Shown here in pieces: positions 45,183-53,532 of a stretch of 64,000 nucleotides of DNA (position 1 is its first letter; each line of letters starts with the position of its first letter). This DNA comes from Flexifilum sp963727545 (lineage in GTDB: Bacteria > Chloroflexota > Anaerolineae > Aggregatilineales > Phototrophicaceae), in assembly GCA_963727545.1 (NCBI GenBank), contig CAVSGS010000016.1, positions 124,001 to 188,000 of the forward strand, in the 5' to 3' direction. The notes below the pieces were generated by a model. It saw nothing but the letters and a program-made list of their open reading frames with translations, did no database searches and was not told the origin of the DNA. The translations under genes and the position numbers were made by a program.

Positions 45183-45992
45183 GTGATTATGTGGATTATC
45201 ATCGTTCTTCTCATCCTCTTGATCGCCGGATGGGTAGGCTTGCAGATCAAACCTGCGCCGTTTCCGGCTTATCGGGCTTCATCGCTGCCGCCTAAGCAGA
45301 TGACGCTGCCGACCGATCTGCCCGCGCCGGTCGAGCGCTATTTTCGTGCTGTGTTCGGCGGCGATCAGGTGCCGGTGATCCAGTCTGCCGTGCTGACGGG
45401 CAGCGGCAAACTGCGCTTCATGGGAATCACCTTCAATGCGCGCTGGCGTTTCACGCACGACGCCGGACGTAACTATCGCCACTACATCGAGGCGACCGTC
45501 TTCGGCTATCCGCTGATGAAAGTGAACGAGCGCTATCTCGACGGCAAAGGGCGAATGGAACTGCCGGTCGGCGTGATTGAGGACGATCCGAAGACGAATT
45601 CGGCGGCGAATCAAGGGCTGTGGGGTGAGTCGATCTGGCTGCCCTCGATCTTCGTGACCGATGTGCGCGTCCAGTGGGAAGCCATCGACGACGACAGCGC
45701 GCGCTTGATCGTGCCCTTCGGCGGCGACGTACAGACCTTTACGGTCAGCTTCGACCGGGAGACGGGCTTGCTGCGCCAGTTCGAGACGATCCGCTGGCGC
45801 GACGCCAAAGACGCTGAGCCGATTCGCTGGATCAACCAAGTGCGCGGCTGGCAGACATTTCATAACGTCAAAGTGCCGTCACCCGCAGCAGTGATCTGGG
45901 CTGATCAGGGATCGCCTTGGTTTGTGCTGAAGGTCGAGGACGTGGCGTACAACGTGGACGTCAGCGAGTACATTCGCGGGCGGGGATTGTAA
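45183..45992 (+). CDS. DUF6544-like protein with N-terminal membrane helix
   Basis: The 269-residue protein has one N-terminal hydrophobic segment (MWIIIVLLILLIAGWVGL); GTG at 45183 and ATG at 45189 are both possible starts. It then has a beta-rich domain with LPAPVERYFRAVFG, GSGKLRFMGITFNARWRFTH, LDGKGRMELPVG and SFDRETGLLRQFETIRWR. This ordering resembles the DUF6544/DUF6920 family of unknown function. A perfect 11-bp inverted repeat just upstream may regulate it. Confidence 0.65.
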   Translation: MIMWIIIVLLILLIAGWVGLQIKPAPFPAYRASSLPPKQMTLPTDLPAPVERYFRAVFGGDQVPVIQSAVLTGSGKLRFMGITFNARWRFTHDAGRNYRHYIEATVFGYPLMKVNERYLDGKGRMELPVGVIEDDPKTNSAANQGLWGESIWLPSIFVTDVRVQWEAIDDDSARLIVPFGGDVQTFTVSFDRETGLLRQFETIRWRDAKDAEPIRWINQVRGWQTFHNVKVPSPAAVIWADQGSPWFVLKVEDVAYNVDVSEYIRGRGL

Positions 45993-45999
45993 TTATGGT

Positions 46000-46027
46000 G
46001 TAGGGGCACGATATATCGTGCCCCTAC
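46000..46027. repeat. GTAG palindrome, copy 5
   Basis: This is a 28-bp perfect palindrome: arm GTAGGGGC, core ACGATATATCGT, arm GCCCCTAC, identical to copy 3. It fills most of the 51-bp gap between convergent stop codons. Confidence 0.9.
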
Positions 46028-46043
46028 GTAATGTCCGTGTTAC

Positions 46044-46850
46044 CTAAAGCGCCTCGATTGCCGCGAGTTCTTCCTCGCCGAGGGTCATGCCGAGCACGTT
46101 GTAACCGGCATCGACGTGCATGACCTCGCCGGTCACTGCCGACCCCATGTCCGAGAGCAGGAACAGCGCCGCGTTGCCGACTTCTTCCTGCGAGATGCGG
46201 CGGCGCAGCGGCGCGGATTTCTCCGAATACTGCAACATCATGCGAATACCGGGCACGCCCGCCGCCGCCAGCGTCTTGATCGGTCCGGCGCTGATGGCGT
46301 TGACGCGGATGCCGCGCGGTCCCATATCGTTGGCGAGATATTTCGTGATCGCTTCCAGCGCGGCTTTGGCGATCGCCATGACGTGATACTTGGGCATGAC
46401 TTTCTCGGCGGCGTAGTAGCTCAAGCTGAGGATGCTGCCGCCGTCGGTCATCAGCGGCTCGGCACGCTTCGCCATCGCGATCAAGCTGTAGGCGCTGATG
46501 TCGAGCGCCAGCTTGAAGCCGTCGCGCGAGACGTCGATGAAGCGCCCGCCCATGTCCTCGCGGTTGGCGAAGGCGACCGAGTGCACCAGCACGTCGATTT
46601 TGCCGTAGCGCTCCTTGACCTTGGCGAACACCTCGTCCAGCTGCTCGTCGCTGCTGACGTCGCAGAGTTCGACGAAGTCACAGCCGATCTCGGCTGCCAG
46701 CGGCATGACGCGCTTTTCGAGCACCTCAGCGCCGTAGCTCAGTGCGATGGTCGCGCCCTGTTCGTGCAGCTTTTGGGTGATGCCCCACGCGATCGAATTC
46801 TTGTTGGCGACGCCGAAAATCAGCGCGACTTTACCATCCATTAAGCCCAT
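46044..46850 (-). CDS. fabI: Enoyl-[acyl-carrier-protein] reductase (NADH)
   Basis: From the ATG at 46850 (AAGGAG 8 nt upstream) the protein has 268 residues. It is a short-chain dehydrogenase of FabI type: the variant cofactor loop FGVANKNSIAWGIT, SVAFANREDMGGRF, and the active site SLSYYAAEKVMPKYHVMAIAKAALE with the Tyr-x6-Lys pair. The C-terminus has SAGPIKTLAAAGVPGIRMM. It catalyses the last reduction in each fatty-acid elongation cycle in the cytoplasm. The 5' leader holds a CAGCTTTCAGC-type repeat. Confidence 0.95.
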   Translation of the reverse strand: MGLMDGKVALIFGVANKNSIAWGITQKLHEQGATIALSYGAEVLEKRVMPLAAEIGCDFVELCDVSSDEQLDEVFAKVKERYGKIDVLVHSVAFANREDMGGRFIDVSRDGFKLALDISAYSLIAMAKRAEPLMTDGGSILSLSYYAAEKVMPKYHVMAIAKAALEAITKYLANDMGPRGIRVNAISAGPIKTLAAAGVPGIRMMLQYSEKSAPLRRRISQEEVGNAALFLLSDMGSAVTGEVMHVDAGYNVLGMTLGEEELAAIEAL

Positions 46851-46869
46851 GTGGTGTTTCTCCTTGAAA

Positions 46870-46941
46870 GAGTGGTCAGCTTTCAGCACTCAGTAGTCAG
46901 CTTGTGTTCTCTAGCTGAAAGCTGATGGCTGACTGCTGTAA
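46870..46941. repeat. CTGAGT/CAGCTTTCAGC-type inverted repeat
   Basis: AGCTTTCAGCACTCAG and TAGTCAGCT face TAGCTGAAAGCTGATGGCTG across a short AT-rich middle. This is a related low-complexity inverted array upstream of fabI. Confidence 0.55.
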
Positions 46942-47060
46942 GCTCGCGTTTGCATAATTTAACACGGCAGGTCGACTGAAGCTACGGTTGCCTTCTGCGT
47001 GCCGACGGCGGTAAGATCGGGCGCGTTTAGACTATTGGTGCAACGGATAAAGGGTAGACG

Positions 47061-48071
47061 ATGGCAGATGAGACGATCAACTTGATCGTGGCACTGGATT
47101 TTTCCGACGAATTGATCGAAGACTTGCGCGGGCTTTCACCACGCTTGAACGTCGAACGCTACTATCCCGACGTGCCGGAGAATGCCTACGAGAACGCTGA
47201 AATCTTGTTCACGGCGCGCGATTTTCCGCTGCCCGAACAAGCGCCGCGTCTGCGCTGGATTCAGCTTTACTCGGCGGGCACCGACCACGCGCTCGACAAG
47301 CCGATCATCCGCTCCGAGGACGTCGAGGTCACGACCGCCAGTGGGATGCACGCGACGCAGATCAGCGAATTCTGCCTGATGATGATGCTCGGCTTTGTCT
47401 ACAAGCTGCCGTTGATGCTTGAGTTTCAAGGTAAGAAGAAATGGGGCACACGCGAGGAGCATTTCTCGCCGCTGCCGCTGCGCGGGCAGACGGTCGGCAT
47501 CGTCGGCTATGGCGCGATCGGGCGCGAACTGGCGCGGATCGCCAACTCGCTGGGGATGCGCGTGCTGGCGATCAAGCATGATGTGATGCACCCGGCGGCG
47601 GGTGATGCCTATCACGAAGCCGGTACGGGCGACCCGGAAGGCGAAATCCCCGAACGGCTGTATCCGCCGCAGGCGGTCGGTTCGATGGTGAGTGAGTGCG
47701 ATTTCGTCGTGCTGGCGATTCCGCTGACCAGCGCGACCCATCACATGATCGATGCGGCAGTGCTCAAGCAGATGAAAAAGACTGCCGTGCTGATCAACGT
47801 GGCGCGTGGTCCAGTTGTCGACGAAGCCGCCCTGATCGCGGCGCTGCGCGAGGGCAGGATCGCGGGAGCGGCGCTCGACGTGTTCGAAGAGGAACCGCTG
47901 CCCGCCGATAGTCCGTTTTGGACGCTGCCCAACGTGATCGTTGCGCCCCACATCGCCGGAGCGACGGCGGTCTATGCGGAAAAGGCGGAGGCGCTGTTCA
48001 AGGAGAATCTGGAACGCTACCTTGACAACCTGCCGCTGCTCAACCGCGTCCAGCGGGAGCGGGGTTACTAA
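47061..48071 (+). CDS. D-2-hydroxyacid dehydrogenase family protein
   Basis: The 336-residue protein has the two-domain 2-hydroxyacid dehydrogenase layout: NAD-binding GIVGYGAIG near residue 148, catalytic Arg in NVARGPVVDE, Glu in DVFEEEPLP, and His in APHIAG. There is an insertion of about 20 residues after the first strand of the nucleotide domain (HPAAGDAYHEAGTGDPEG). The substrate is not determined; relatives reduce glyoxylate, hydroxypyruvate or phosphonates. It is a single gene. Confidence 0.9.
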   Translation: MADETINLIVALDFSDELIEDLRGLSPRLNVERYYPDVPENAYENAEILFTARDFPLPEQAPRLRWIQLYSAGTDHALDKPIIRSEDVEVTTASGMHATQISEFCLMMMLGFVYKLPLMLEFQGKKKWGTREEHFSPLPLRGQTVGIVGYGAIGRELARIANSLGMRVLAIKHDVMHPAAGDAYHEAGTGDPEGEIPERLYPPQAVGSMVSECDFVVLAIPLTSATHHMIDAAVLKQMKKTAVLINVARGPVVDEAALIAALREGRIAGAALDVFEEEPLPADSPFWTLPNVIVAPHIAGATAVYAEKAEALFKENLERYLDNLPLLNRVQRERGY

Positions 48072-48075
48072 TACG

Positions 48076-48115
48076 ACTCACCCCCAACCCCACTTCATTG
48101 CAGGGAGATGGGGAG
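48076..48115. repeat. CCTCACCCC-family repeat, short form
   Basis: CTCACCCCCAACCCC with a downstream AGATGGGGAG. It begins 5 bp after the dehydrogenase stop. Confidence 0.6.
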
Positions 48116-48153
48116 CAAAGAACGACACTCGACTGGATACGTGAGGAGCTGTT

Positions 48154-48462
48154 ATGTACGGATTGATCGGCAAGTTCAAGGCGCAGCCGGGGCAGCGCGC
48201 CGCGCTGCTCGATTTGCTGCTGCAAGCGGCAAACTCGCTCGGTGAGGTCGAAGGCTGCTACATCTACCTGATCAGCGAGGCGACCGACGACCCCGATACC
48301 ATCTGGATCACCGAGGCATGGCGCAGCCAAGCCGATCATGACGCCTCGCTGACCAATGAGGCGGTCCGGGCAATCATTGCGATGGCTCGCCCGCTGATCG
48401 CTGACATATCCGGCGGCTTCGAGATCGTGCCGGTCGGCGGTAGAGGGCTGCCGACCTCCTGA
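48154..48462 (+). CDS. ABM-type (quinol) monooxygenase
   Basis: The 102-residue protein is an antibiotic-biosynthesis-monooxygenase-type dimeric alpha/beta barrel: MYGLIGKFKAQPGQRAALLDLL, then TIWITEAWRSQADHDASL. Relatives oxidise quinols or small aromatics without a cofactor, or are of unknown function. GAGGAG precedes the start. Confidence 0.85.
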   Translation: MYGLIGKFKAQPGQRAALLDLLLQAANSLGEVEGCYIYLISEATDDPDTIWITEAWRSQADHDASLTNEAVRAIIAMARPLIADISGGFEIVPVGGRGLPTS

Positions 48463-48576
48463 TCGCCGCCGTACCGTCGGATCAACCGCCATCAAACCAC
48501 AGCACTGCTTGGCGCGGTTGCCGTTTCTTCGCTAAAATGGGTTTCAGCATTGGAAAATATTCAAAAAGGTGCTGAA

Positions 48577-50409
48577 ATGAAAAAGTACCAGTTCATGCAG
48601 TTTGCGTCGACCCGCCTGTATACCGGCGCGGTGGCGTACTCGCCCGATGGCAAGCAGATCGCGCACGTCAACAACGCGACCGGGCAGTTTAACCTGTGGA
48701 TGGTGCCTTCGGGCGGCGGGATGGCGCGTCAACTGACCAGCTATACCGATAATACGGTGCGGTCGGTTGCGTGGCGTCCGGATGGTGCCGAAATCGCTTT
48801 TGTCGCCGACCAGAACGGCGACGAGCAGCATCAGGTCTACACGATCCCGGCGCGCGGCGGCTGGGCAGAAGCGATCACGGCGAAATTCGACGCGCAGCAC
48901 TACATCGCCGACCAGCCCTATTCGCCAGACCTGAAAACGCTCGCCTACGCCGCCAATGACGTGAATCCGGCGAACATGGAGATCATCCTGCGCGATCTGG
49001 CGACCGGCGCAACCCGGCGTCCCTTCCCATCGGGCGGCGCGATGTACATTCCGGTGAACTGGTCACCGGATGGGCGCTATCTGTTGGGCTTCAAGCAAAC
49101 CTCGAACACTGAGACCGACATTCTCCTGCTGGATACGCAGACGAATGAGATCGTCAATACGACCGCCCACGAAGGCGAAGTCATTTTCGCGCCGGGTCCA
49201 TGGACGCGGGACAGCGCCGGGTTCTATTTGGTCACCAACAGCGGGCGCGAGTTCAACGGCTTGGCGTATTACAGCATCGCCGCCGGCAAATGGGATTGGG
49301 TGGAAACGCCGGATCACGACGTCGAAAAGTTGGTGCTGTCGCACGATGGGCGGGTGCTGTTGTGGGCGCTCAATGAAGGGGGCGCGTCCAAGCTGTACGG
49401 GCGTGACCTGACCACCGGCGCGGCGCTGACGATGCCCGATCTGCCGCTCGGCGTGATCGACGGGCTGGACATCAACCCGGATGGTACGCGGGCGGCGCTG
49501 GTGTTCGCATCGCCTGCCGAAGCCTCGAATCTCTATGAGATCGACCTCAAGACCGGCGAAATGATCGCGCTCGGTCAGAGTATGCTCGGCGGCGTCGATC
49601 CCGCCGACATGGTGATCCCGGAATTGATCGAGTATCCCACTCACGACGGGCGGATGATCCCGGCGTGGCTCTATCGTCCAAAGGTGGCAAGCTCGGACGA
49701 TGGAAAATTCCCGGTCGTGCTCTCGATTCACGGTGGACCGGAAGCGCAGGAACAGCCGCGCTACGCCTATAACGGCTTGTACCAATACCTGCTCAATCGC
49801 GGGTTCGGCATTCTGGCGCCCAACATTCGCGGATCGTCGGGCTACGGCATCACCTACCAAACGCTGATCCACCGCGATTGGGGCGGCGCGGAACTCGGCG
49901 ACATCGAACACGCGGCGAAATATCTGCGCACGCTCGATTGGGTCGATGCCAACCGGATCGCCGTGTTCGGCGGCAGTTTCGGCGGCTTTGCGACCCTCAG
50001 CGCGGTGACGCGGCTGCCGGAATACTGGGCGCTGGGCGTCGACATCGTCGGTCCGGCGAACCTGATGACCTTTGTCAAGTCCGTGCCTCCGCATTGGCGC
50101 TCGATGATGCGCGCTTGGGTTGGCGATCCTGAGGACGACGAGGCGCTGCTGATCGAGCGTTCGCCGATCACCTACGTCGATCAAGTTCGTGCGCCGCTGC
50201 TGGTGATTCAGGGGGCGAAAGATCCGCGCGTGAACAAGGCGGAAAGCGATCAGATGGTCGAGCGGATGCGCAAGAATGGCAGCGATGTGCGCTATTACGT
50301 CGATGAGAATGAGGGACACGGCACGACGCGGCGCGAGAACGCGATCAAGTGGTACAGCATGATCGCCGACTACATCGTGGAATATCTGCTCGACGAACCG
50401 GCGGAGTAA
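48577..50409 (+). CDS. S9-family prolyl oligopeptidase / acylaminoacyl peptidase
   Basis: From the ATG at 48577 (AAGGT upstream) the protein has 610 residues. An N-terminal beta-propeller (about 10-340, WD40-like blades such as YSPDGKQIAHVNN and WRPDGAEIAFV) is followed by the peptidase domain (about 360-610). The catalytic Ser is Ser467 (FGGSFGGFAT), the Asp is Asp549 (GAKDPRVNKAE) and the His is His581 (EGHGTT). All three are present. It has no signal peptide, so it is a cytoplasmic peptidase acting on short peptides. Confidence 0.92.
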   Translation: MKKYQFMQFASTRLYTGAVAYSPDGKQIAHVNNATGQFNLWMVPSGGGMARQLTSYTDNTVRSVAWRPDGAEIAFVADQNGDEQHQVYTIPARGGWAEAITAKFDAQHYIADQPYSPDLKTLAYAANDVNPANMEIILRDLATGATRRPFPSGGAMYIPVNWSPDGRYLLGFKQTSNTETDILLLDTQTNEIVNTTAHEGEVIFAPGPWTRDSAGFYLVTNSGREFNGLAYYSIAAGKWDWVETPDHDVEKLVLSHDGRVLLWALNEGGASKLYGRDLTTGAALTMPDLPLGVIDGLDINPDGTRAALVFASPAEASNLYEIDLKTGEMIALGQSMLGGVDPADMVIPELIEYPTHDGRMIPAWLYRPKVASSDDGKFPVVLSIHGGPEAQEQPRYAYNGLYQYLLNRGFGILAPNIRGSSGYGITYQTLIHRDWGGAELGDIEHAAKYLRTLDWVDANRIAVFGGSFGGFATLSAVTRLPEYWALGVDIVGPANLMTFVKSVPPHWRSMMRAWVGDPEDDEALLIERSPITYVDQVRAPLLVIQGAKDPRVNKAESDQMVERMRKNGSDVRYYVDENEGHGTTRRENAIKWYSMIADYIVEYLLDEPAE

Positions 50410-50415
50410 ACGCTT

Positions 50416-50502
50416 GACCTCACCCCGCTGCGGGACGAAACGAAGTTTCGCCCTTAGCTCCCCCTCTCCATTGCAATGGAGAGGGGGTTGGGGGGTGAGG
50501 TT
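50416..50502. repeat. CCTCACCCC-family repeat, full palindromic form
   Basis: Outer arms CCTCACCCC and GGGGTGAGG enclose a perfect 28-bp palindrome (50460-50487, half-site CCCCCTCTCCATTG) and a second small hairpin (CGAAAC/GTTTCG). It lies 7 bp after the peptidase stop and ends in GGTTTTG, so it could also terminate transcription. Confidence 0.85.
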
Positions 50503-50650
50503 TTGAGGAAAGAACGGCACTTCAAATCCCCAAATACCCTCAGTGCTCTCGTCATCTTCGATTCCAACGAACATCTAATGTTCGGCGCTGCAACCTTCGC
50601 GCTCTCCCCGGCGTATAATGAAGTAGAACATTAGGTGAGGAGTTCACACG

Positions 50651-50986
50651 ATGACCGACCAGAATAATCAAGACACGACCGAGATGCCGGGTGCGGAAAA
50701 ACACGATCCCCTGAACGAATTTCTGCGCCACCAACAGCGCGCGGTCGAGGAAACCGGCAAGGCGCTCGAATCGCTGCTGCCGCCGGGATTCCGCGAGCAC
50801 AGCCAAGAAGCCGGGCGCGAGTTCGTCAAAGGCATGAAGGTGCTGTTCGACGCCGCGCTCGAAGGCGTGGAGCAGGTGAGCAAGGAAGTCGACAAGAACC
50901 TAAATCGCCAGCGTCCCGCCAGCGACGAAGGCGGCGACCGCCCGTCCACCACCGGCACGACCAAGGTCAAGGTGCAGGTGGATTAA
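50651..50986 (+). CDS. Hypothetical small helical protein
   Basis: The 111-residue, strongly charged protein has one long amphipathic helical stretch (LNEFLRHQQRAVEETGKALESLL, then GREFVKGMKVLFDAALEGVEQVSKEVDKNL) and a disordered polar tail. It has no membrane segment. AGGTGAGGAG precedes the ATG, and a consensus -10 box (TATAAT, 50614-50619) lies upstream. I recognise no family; a coiled-coil or surface-associated role is possible. It is followed by a strong terminator. Confidence 0.65.
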   Translation: MTDQNNQDTTEMPGAEKHDPLNEFLRHQQRAVEETGKALESLLPPGFREHSQEAGREFVKGMKVLFDAALEGVEQVSKEVDKNLNRQRPASDEGGDRPSTTGTTKVKVQVD

Positions 50987-50990
50987 AAGA

Positions 50991-51020
50991 AGTACCGAGT
51001 ACTCCGAGGACTGAGTAAAA
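50991..51020. repeat. CTGAGT-type repeat remnant
   Basis: AGTACCGAGTACTCCGAG followed by ACTGAGTAAAA, directly after the small helical protein gene. No inverted partner is seen. Confidence 0.45.
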
Positions 51021-51028
51021 GCAAAAGC

Positions 51029-51064
51029 GGGCGACGGCAATTGAGTTTGCTGTCGCCCTTTTCT
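51029..51064 (+). terminator. Rho-independent terminator
   Basis: The 12-bp stem GGGCGACGGCAA / TTGCTGTCGCCC (one G-T pair) with a 6-bp loop is followed by TTTTCT. It ends the plus-strand 111-residue gene. Its last bases overlap the stop of the convergent transposase gene. Confidence 0.8.
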
Positions 51065-51626
51065 ATTTCAGCTTGGCGGGATTGTTCTCATCCGACGTCC
51101 ACCGCGCCGGATTGTAGAGAATGTATTCACGGATAGCGGTCAGTGATTTGTCGCTGCGAATGATGTGATCGTAATAGCCGCGCTGCCAAACGGTCGATCC
51201 CGGCGTTGCTCTGTGTTCGTTGATCGCTTTTGCTGCTGCTGACTTGAACGATCCGATCACCGCACCCAATGAACCGCTGGGTGGCCCTGATTTATCAAAC
51301 CTTGCTGGTAGGGGCGACGCATGCGTCGCCCCTACGGCGTTGTCTCCATGCAGATTGTCAGGATCGATCAGCACAACGATGGCGTGGACGTGATTCGGCA
51401 TGATCACGAACGCGTCAAGCTCGACGTTCACGAAATGCTTGGGGATTGCTTCCCAGCTATGCTGAACAAGTACCCCTAACTCATTCAACTGCATCTCGTC
51501 CCCGACGATTTCGCCGAACAGCGGCGCGCGTCGATGCGTGCAGATGGTGACGAAATATGCCCCGTTTTCTCGATAATCGTAGCCTTGCAGTCGAATTGAT
51601 CGGCGGCGCGATGGGGATTCTTCCAT
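51063..51626 (-). mobile_element. REP-associated tyrosine transposase (RAYT, TnpA_REP / Y1 family)
   Basis: The 187-residue single-strand transposase of the HUH class has the family opening RLQGYDYRENGAYFVTICT. The HUH metal site is His79-Val-His81 in MPNHVHAIV, and the candidate catalytic Tyr is Tyr168 in REYILYNPARW. RAYTs are domesticated, usually single-copy relatives of the IS200/IS605 transposase. They cut and move short hairpins (REPs) that carry GTAG at their foot. A perfect GTAG palindrome (51308-51335) lies in frame inside this gene, at about residues 98-107 (VGATHASPL), between the HUH motif and the Tyr helix. The start codon directly abuts the ubiB-like stop, with GGGGAG inside the end of that gene serving as ribosome site. 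There are no terminal inverted repeats of its own. Confidence 0.92.
51308..51335. repeat. GTAG palindrome, copy 6, inside the transposase gene
   Basis: This is a 28-bp perfect palindrome: arm GTAGGGGC, core GACGCATGCGTC, arm GCCCCTAC. It is translated on the minus strand as VGATHASPL and leaves the frame open. It is the only full copy in this window located within a gene. Confidence 0.93.
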
Positions 51627-53532
51627 TTACTCCCCGGTGAAGTAGAGCACCAGCACCATGATCCCCGAAATGACGAAGCCGACCGCCGCCGGGATCACGT
51701 CGCCGTTGACGTAGAAGATCGTCGAAGCGATCAAGCTGCTGCCGAACAGGATCGCCCGCGTCGTCCGCCGCTCCTGCAACTCCATGCGCTGCAACTGGCG
51801 CTGATACTCGCTCGACGGCTCGACGCGCATGGTGATGTCTCCGCGCTCGATCCGCGACATCAGTTCTTTGCTGTCCGCCGATCCGCCCCGTCCGAGCAGA
51901 TTCTGCCCGAGGTTGAGCAGCGTTTGCGCCCCGCCGTTGTTGAGCAGCCCTTGCAGCACCGACGATCCGAAAATCCCAACGATGGGGCTGGCACCGGCAG
52001 CTTCAAGCTGCTGCGCGATCAGTTTTTGGGTATAGGGCTGCATCTCGCTCCACGGGTTGAAATCGGCGTCCAAGCCGGTCGCGATTCCGCTGAGGATACC
52101 CATCGTGCGCCCCAAGTAGATGAAGTCCTGCGGCACTTGGAAGGGCATCGCAAACAGCAGATCGTTGAACTCCCTGCCGATGTTCGCCATGCTCTCGTAG
52201 CTGACGTCGCCGATTTGCGCCATCGTCAGCCCCCAAACTTGATCGAAGACGGCGCGGGTCGCTTCCTCGATGCGCTCGGTGTTCGCGCCGGGGAGCAGGA
52301 TGCCCAGTTCGCTGTAGCTCTGGACCAGCTTCTTGGCGTCGCGCGTGAGCACCGCCGCCATGCGTGCCGATCAAGCCGTTGATGATCTGCGGCGTCAGCG
52401 TGCCGATCATGCCGAAGTCGATGAAGATCAGGTAGAAGGGGTTGCCGTCGCCGCCTTCCTGCGCCTTGTAAGCGTCGTTATCCGGCGGCAGCGGGTAGAT
52501 GAACAGATTGCCGGGGTGCGGGTCGGCGTGAAAAAAGCCTTCCTCGAAGACTTGGCGCAGATAGGTGTCCATCAGCCGGGTGGCAACGGCGCGGCGGCTG
52601 ATCCCGGCGGCTTCGAGCGCGGCGTAATCGTCCAGCTTGATGGTGGTCACGTCTTCGAGCGTCAGCACGCAGTCGGTCGAATGCTCGGTGTAGACGGTCG
52701 GCACGTAGACGCCGAGGTCGTCCTTGAACATCTCGCTGAAACGGGCGGCGTTGCGCGCTTCGTGCTTGTAGGAGAGTTCTTCGAGCAGCACGCGCCCGAA
52801 TTCCTCGATCAGCGCGACCGCGTCCATGCGGCGGTTGATGAATTTGAAGCGATTGGCGATCTTGGCGACGGTGAACATCGCCGCGAGATCGGTGTAGCAC
52901 AATTCGATGATGCCGGGACGCAGCACCTTGATGACGACTCGCTCGCCGGTTTTGAGGCGCGCGCGATGGACTTGACCGAGCGATGCCGCCGCGACCGGCT
53001 GGTCGTCGAACTGGCTGTAGCGCTCGCTGATCGGTCCGAGTTCGGACTCGATAATCGTGCGGATGTTCGCCGTCGGCACGCCGGGGACTTCGTCGCGCAG
53101 CGTGGCGAGTTCGCCGATCACTTCGGGAGGCAGCACGTCGTTGCGGGTCGAGACGAACTGTCCCATTTTGATCATGACGCCGCCCATCGTCACGGCGAAA
53201 TTGCGAAAAGCGCGCGCGTAGCCCTGCCAGCGCTTGGTGTTGCCGCGCTCGACGCGCTCCGGGAAGTAGCGCTGCAAGATGATGTTCCACAGCACCAACT
53301 GTAAGAACAGCGCGCCGAAATGTCGGACGACGCGCACGTAGCGGAACTGCATGCGCAGCGAGCGCGGGCGCTGTTCAATGATCTCGCGGACGTGGACTTG
53401 CTCCTGCGCGCGCTCGGCGGGTGATCCGACCGTCGTCTCGCCGTTTTTGTTCGCCGGGACGATCACCAAGTCCTTAGTGCTCTGGCTGTTTGGTGAACCG
53501 TAGGTTGAGCGTTGATTGTTCAAATTTAGCAT
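51627..53532 (-). pseudogene. ABC1/UbiB-family atypical kinase, frameshifted
   Basis: The first frame (53532 or 53466 to about 52366) gives the UbiB N-terminal and kinase core: VMIKMGQFVSTRNDVLP (KxGQ motif), VAAASLGQVHRARL (Ala-rich loop), VVIKVLRPGI, FHADPHPGNLF, and FIDFGMIG (metal-binding DFG). After a shift near 52359-52366 the other frame continues with MAAVLTRDAKKLVQSYSELG and ends in two membrane helices. The joined product has about 630 residues. These ATPase-like kinases support quinone or lipid biosynthesis and bind the membrane through their C-terminal helices. GTG at 53466 (AAGGA upstream, 8 bp after the ArsA stop) is a better start than the ATG at 53532, which overlaps arsA. The conservation of both halves points to a recent or artefactual indel. 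Confidence 0.85.

Noticed and set aside
51063..51626. Complete insertion sequence of IS200/IS605 type
   Set aside because: No left and right subterminal hairpin ends flank the gene, and the protein has RAYT rather than IS200 features; it abuts the neighbouring gene directly.
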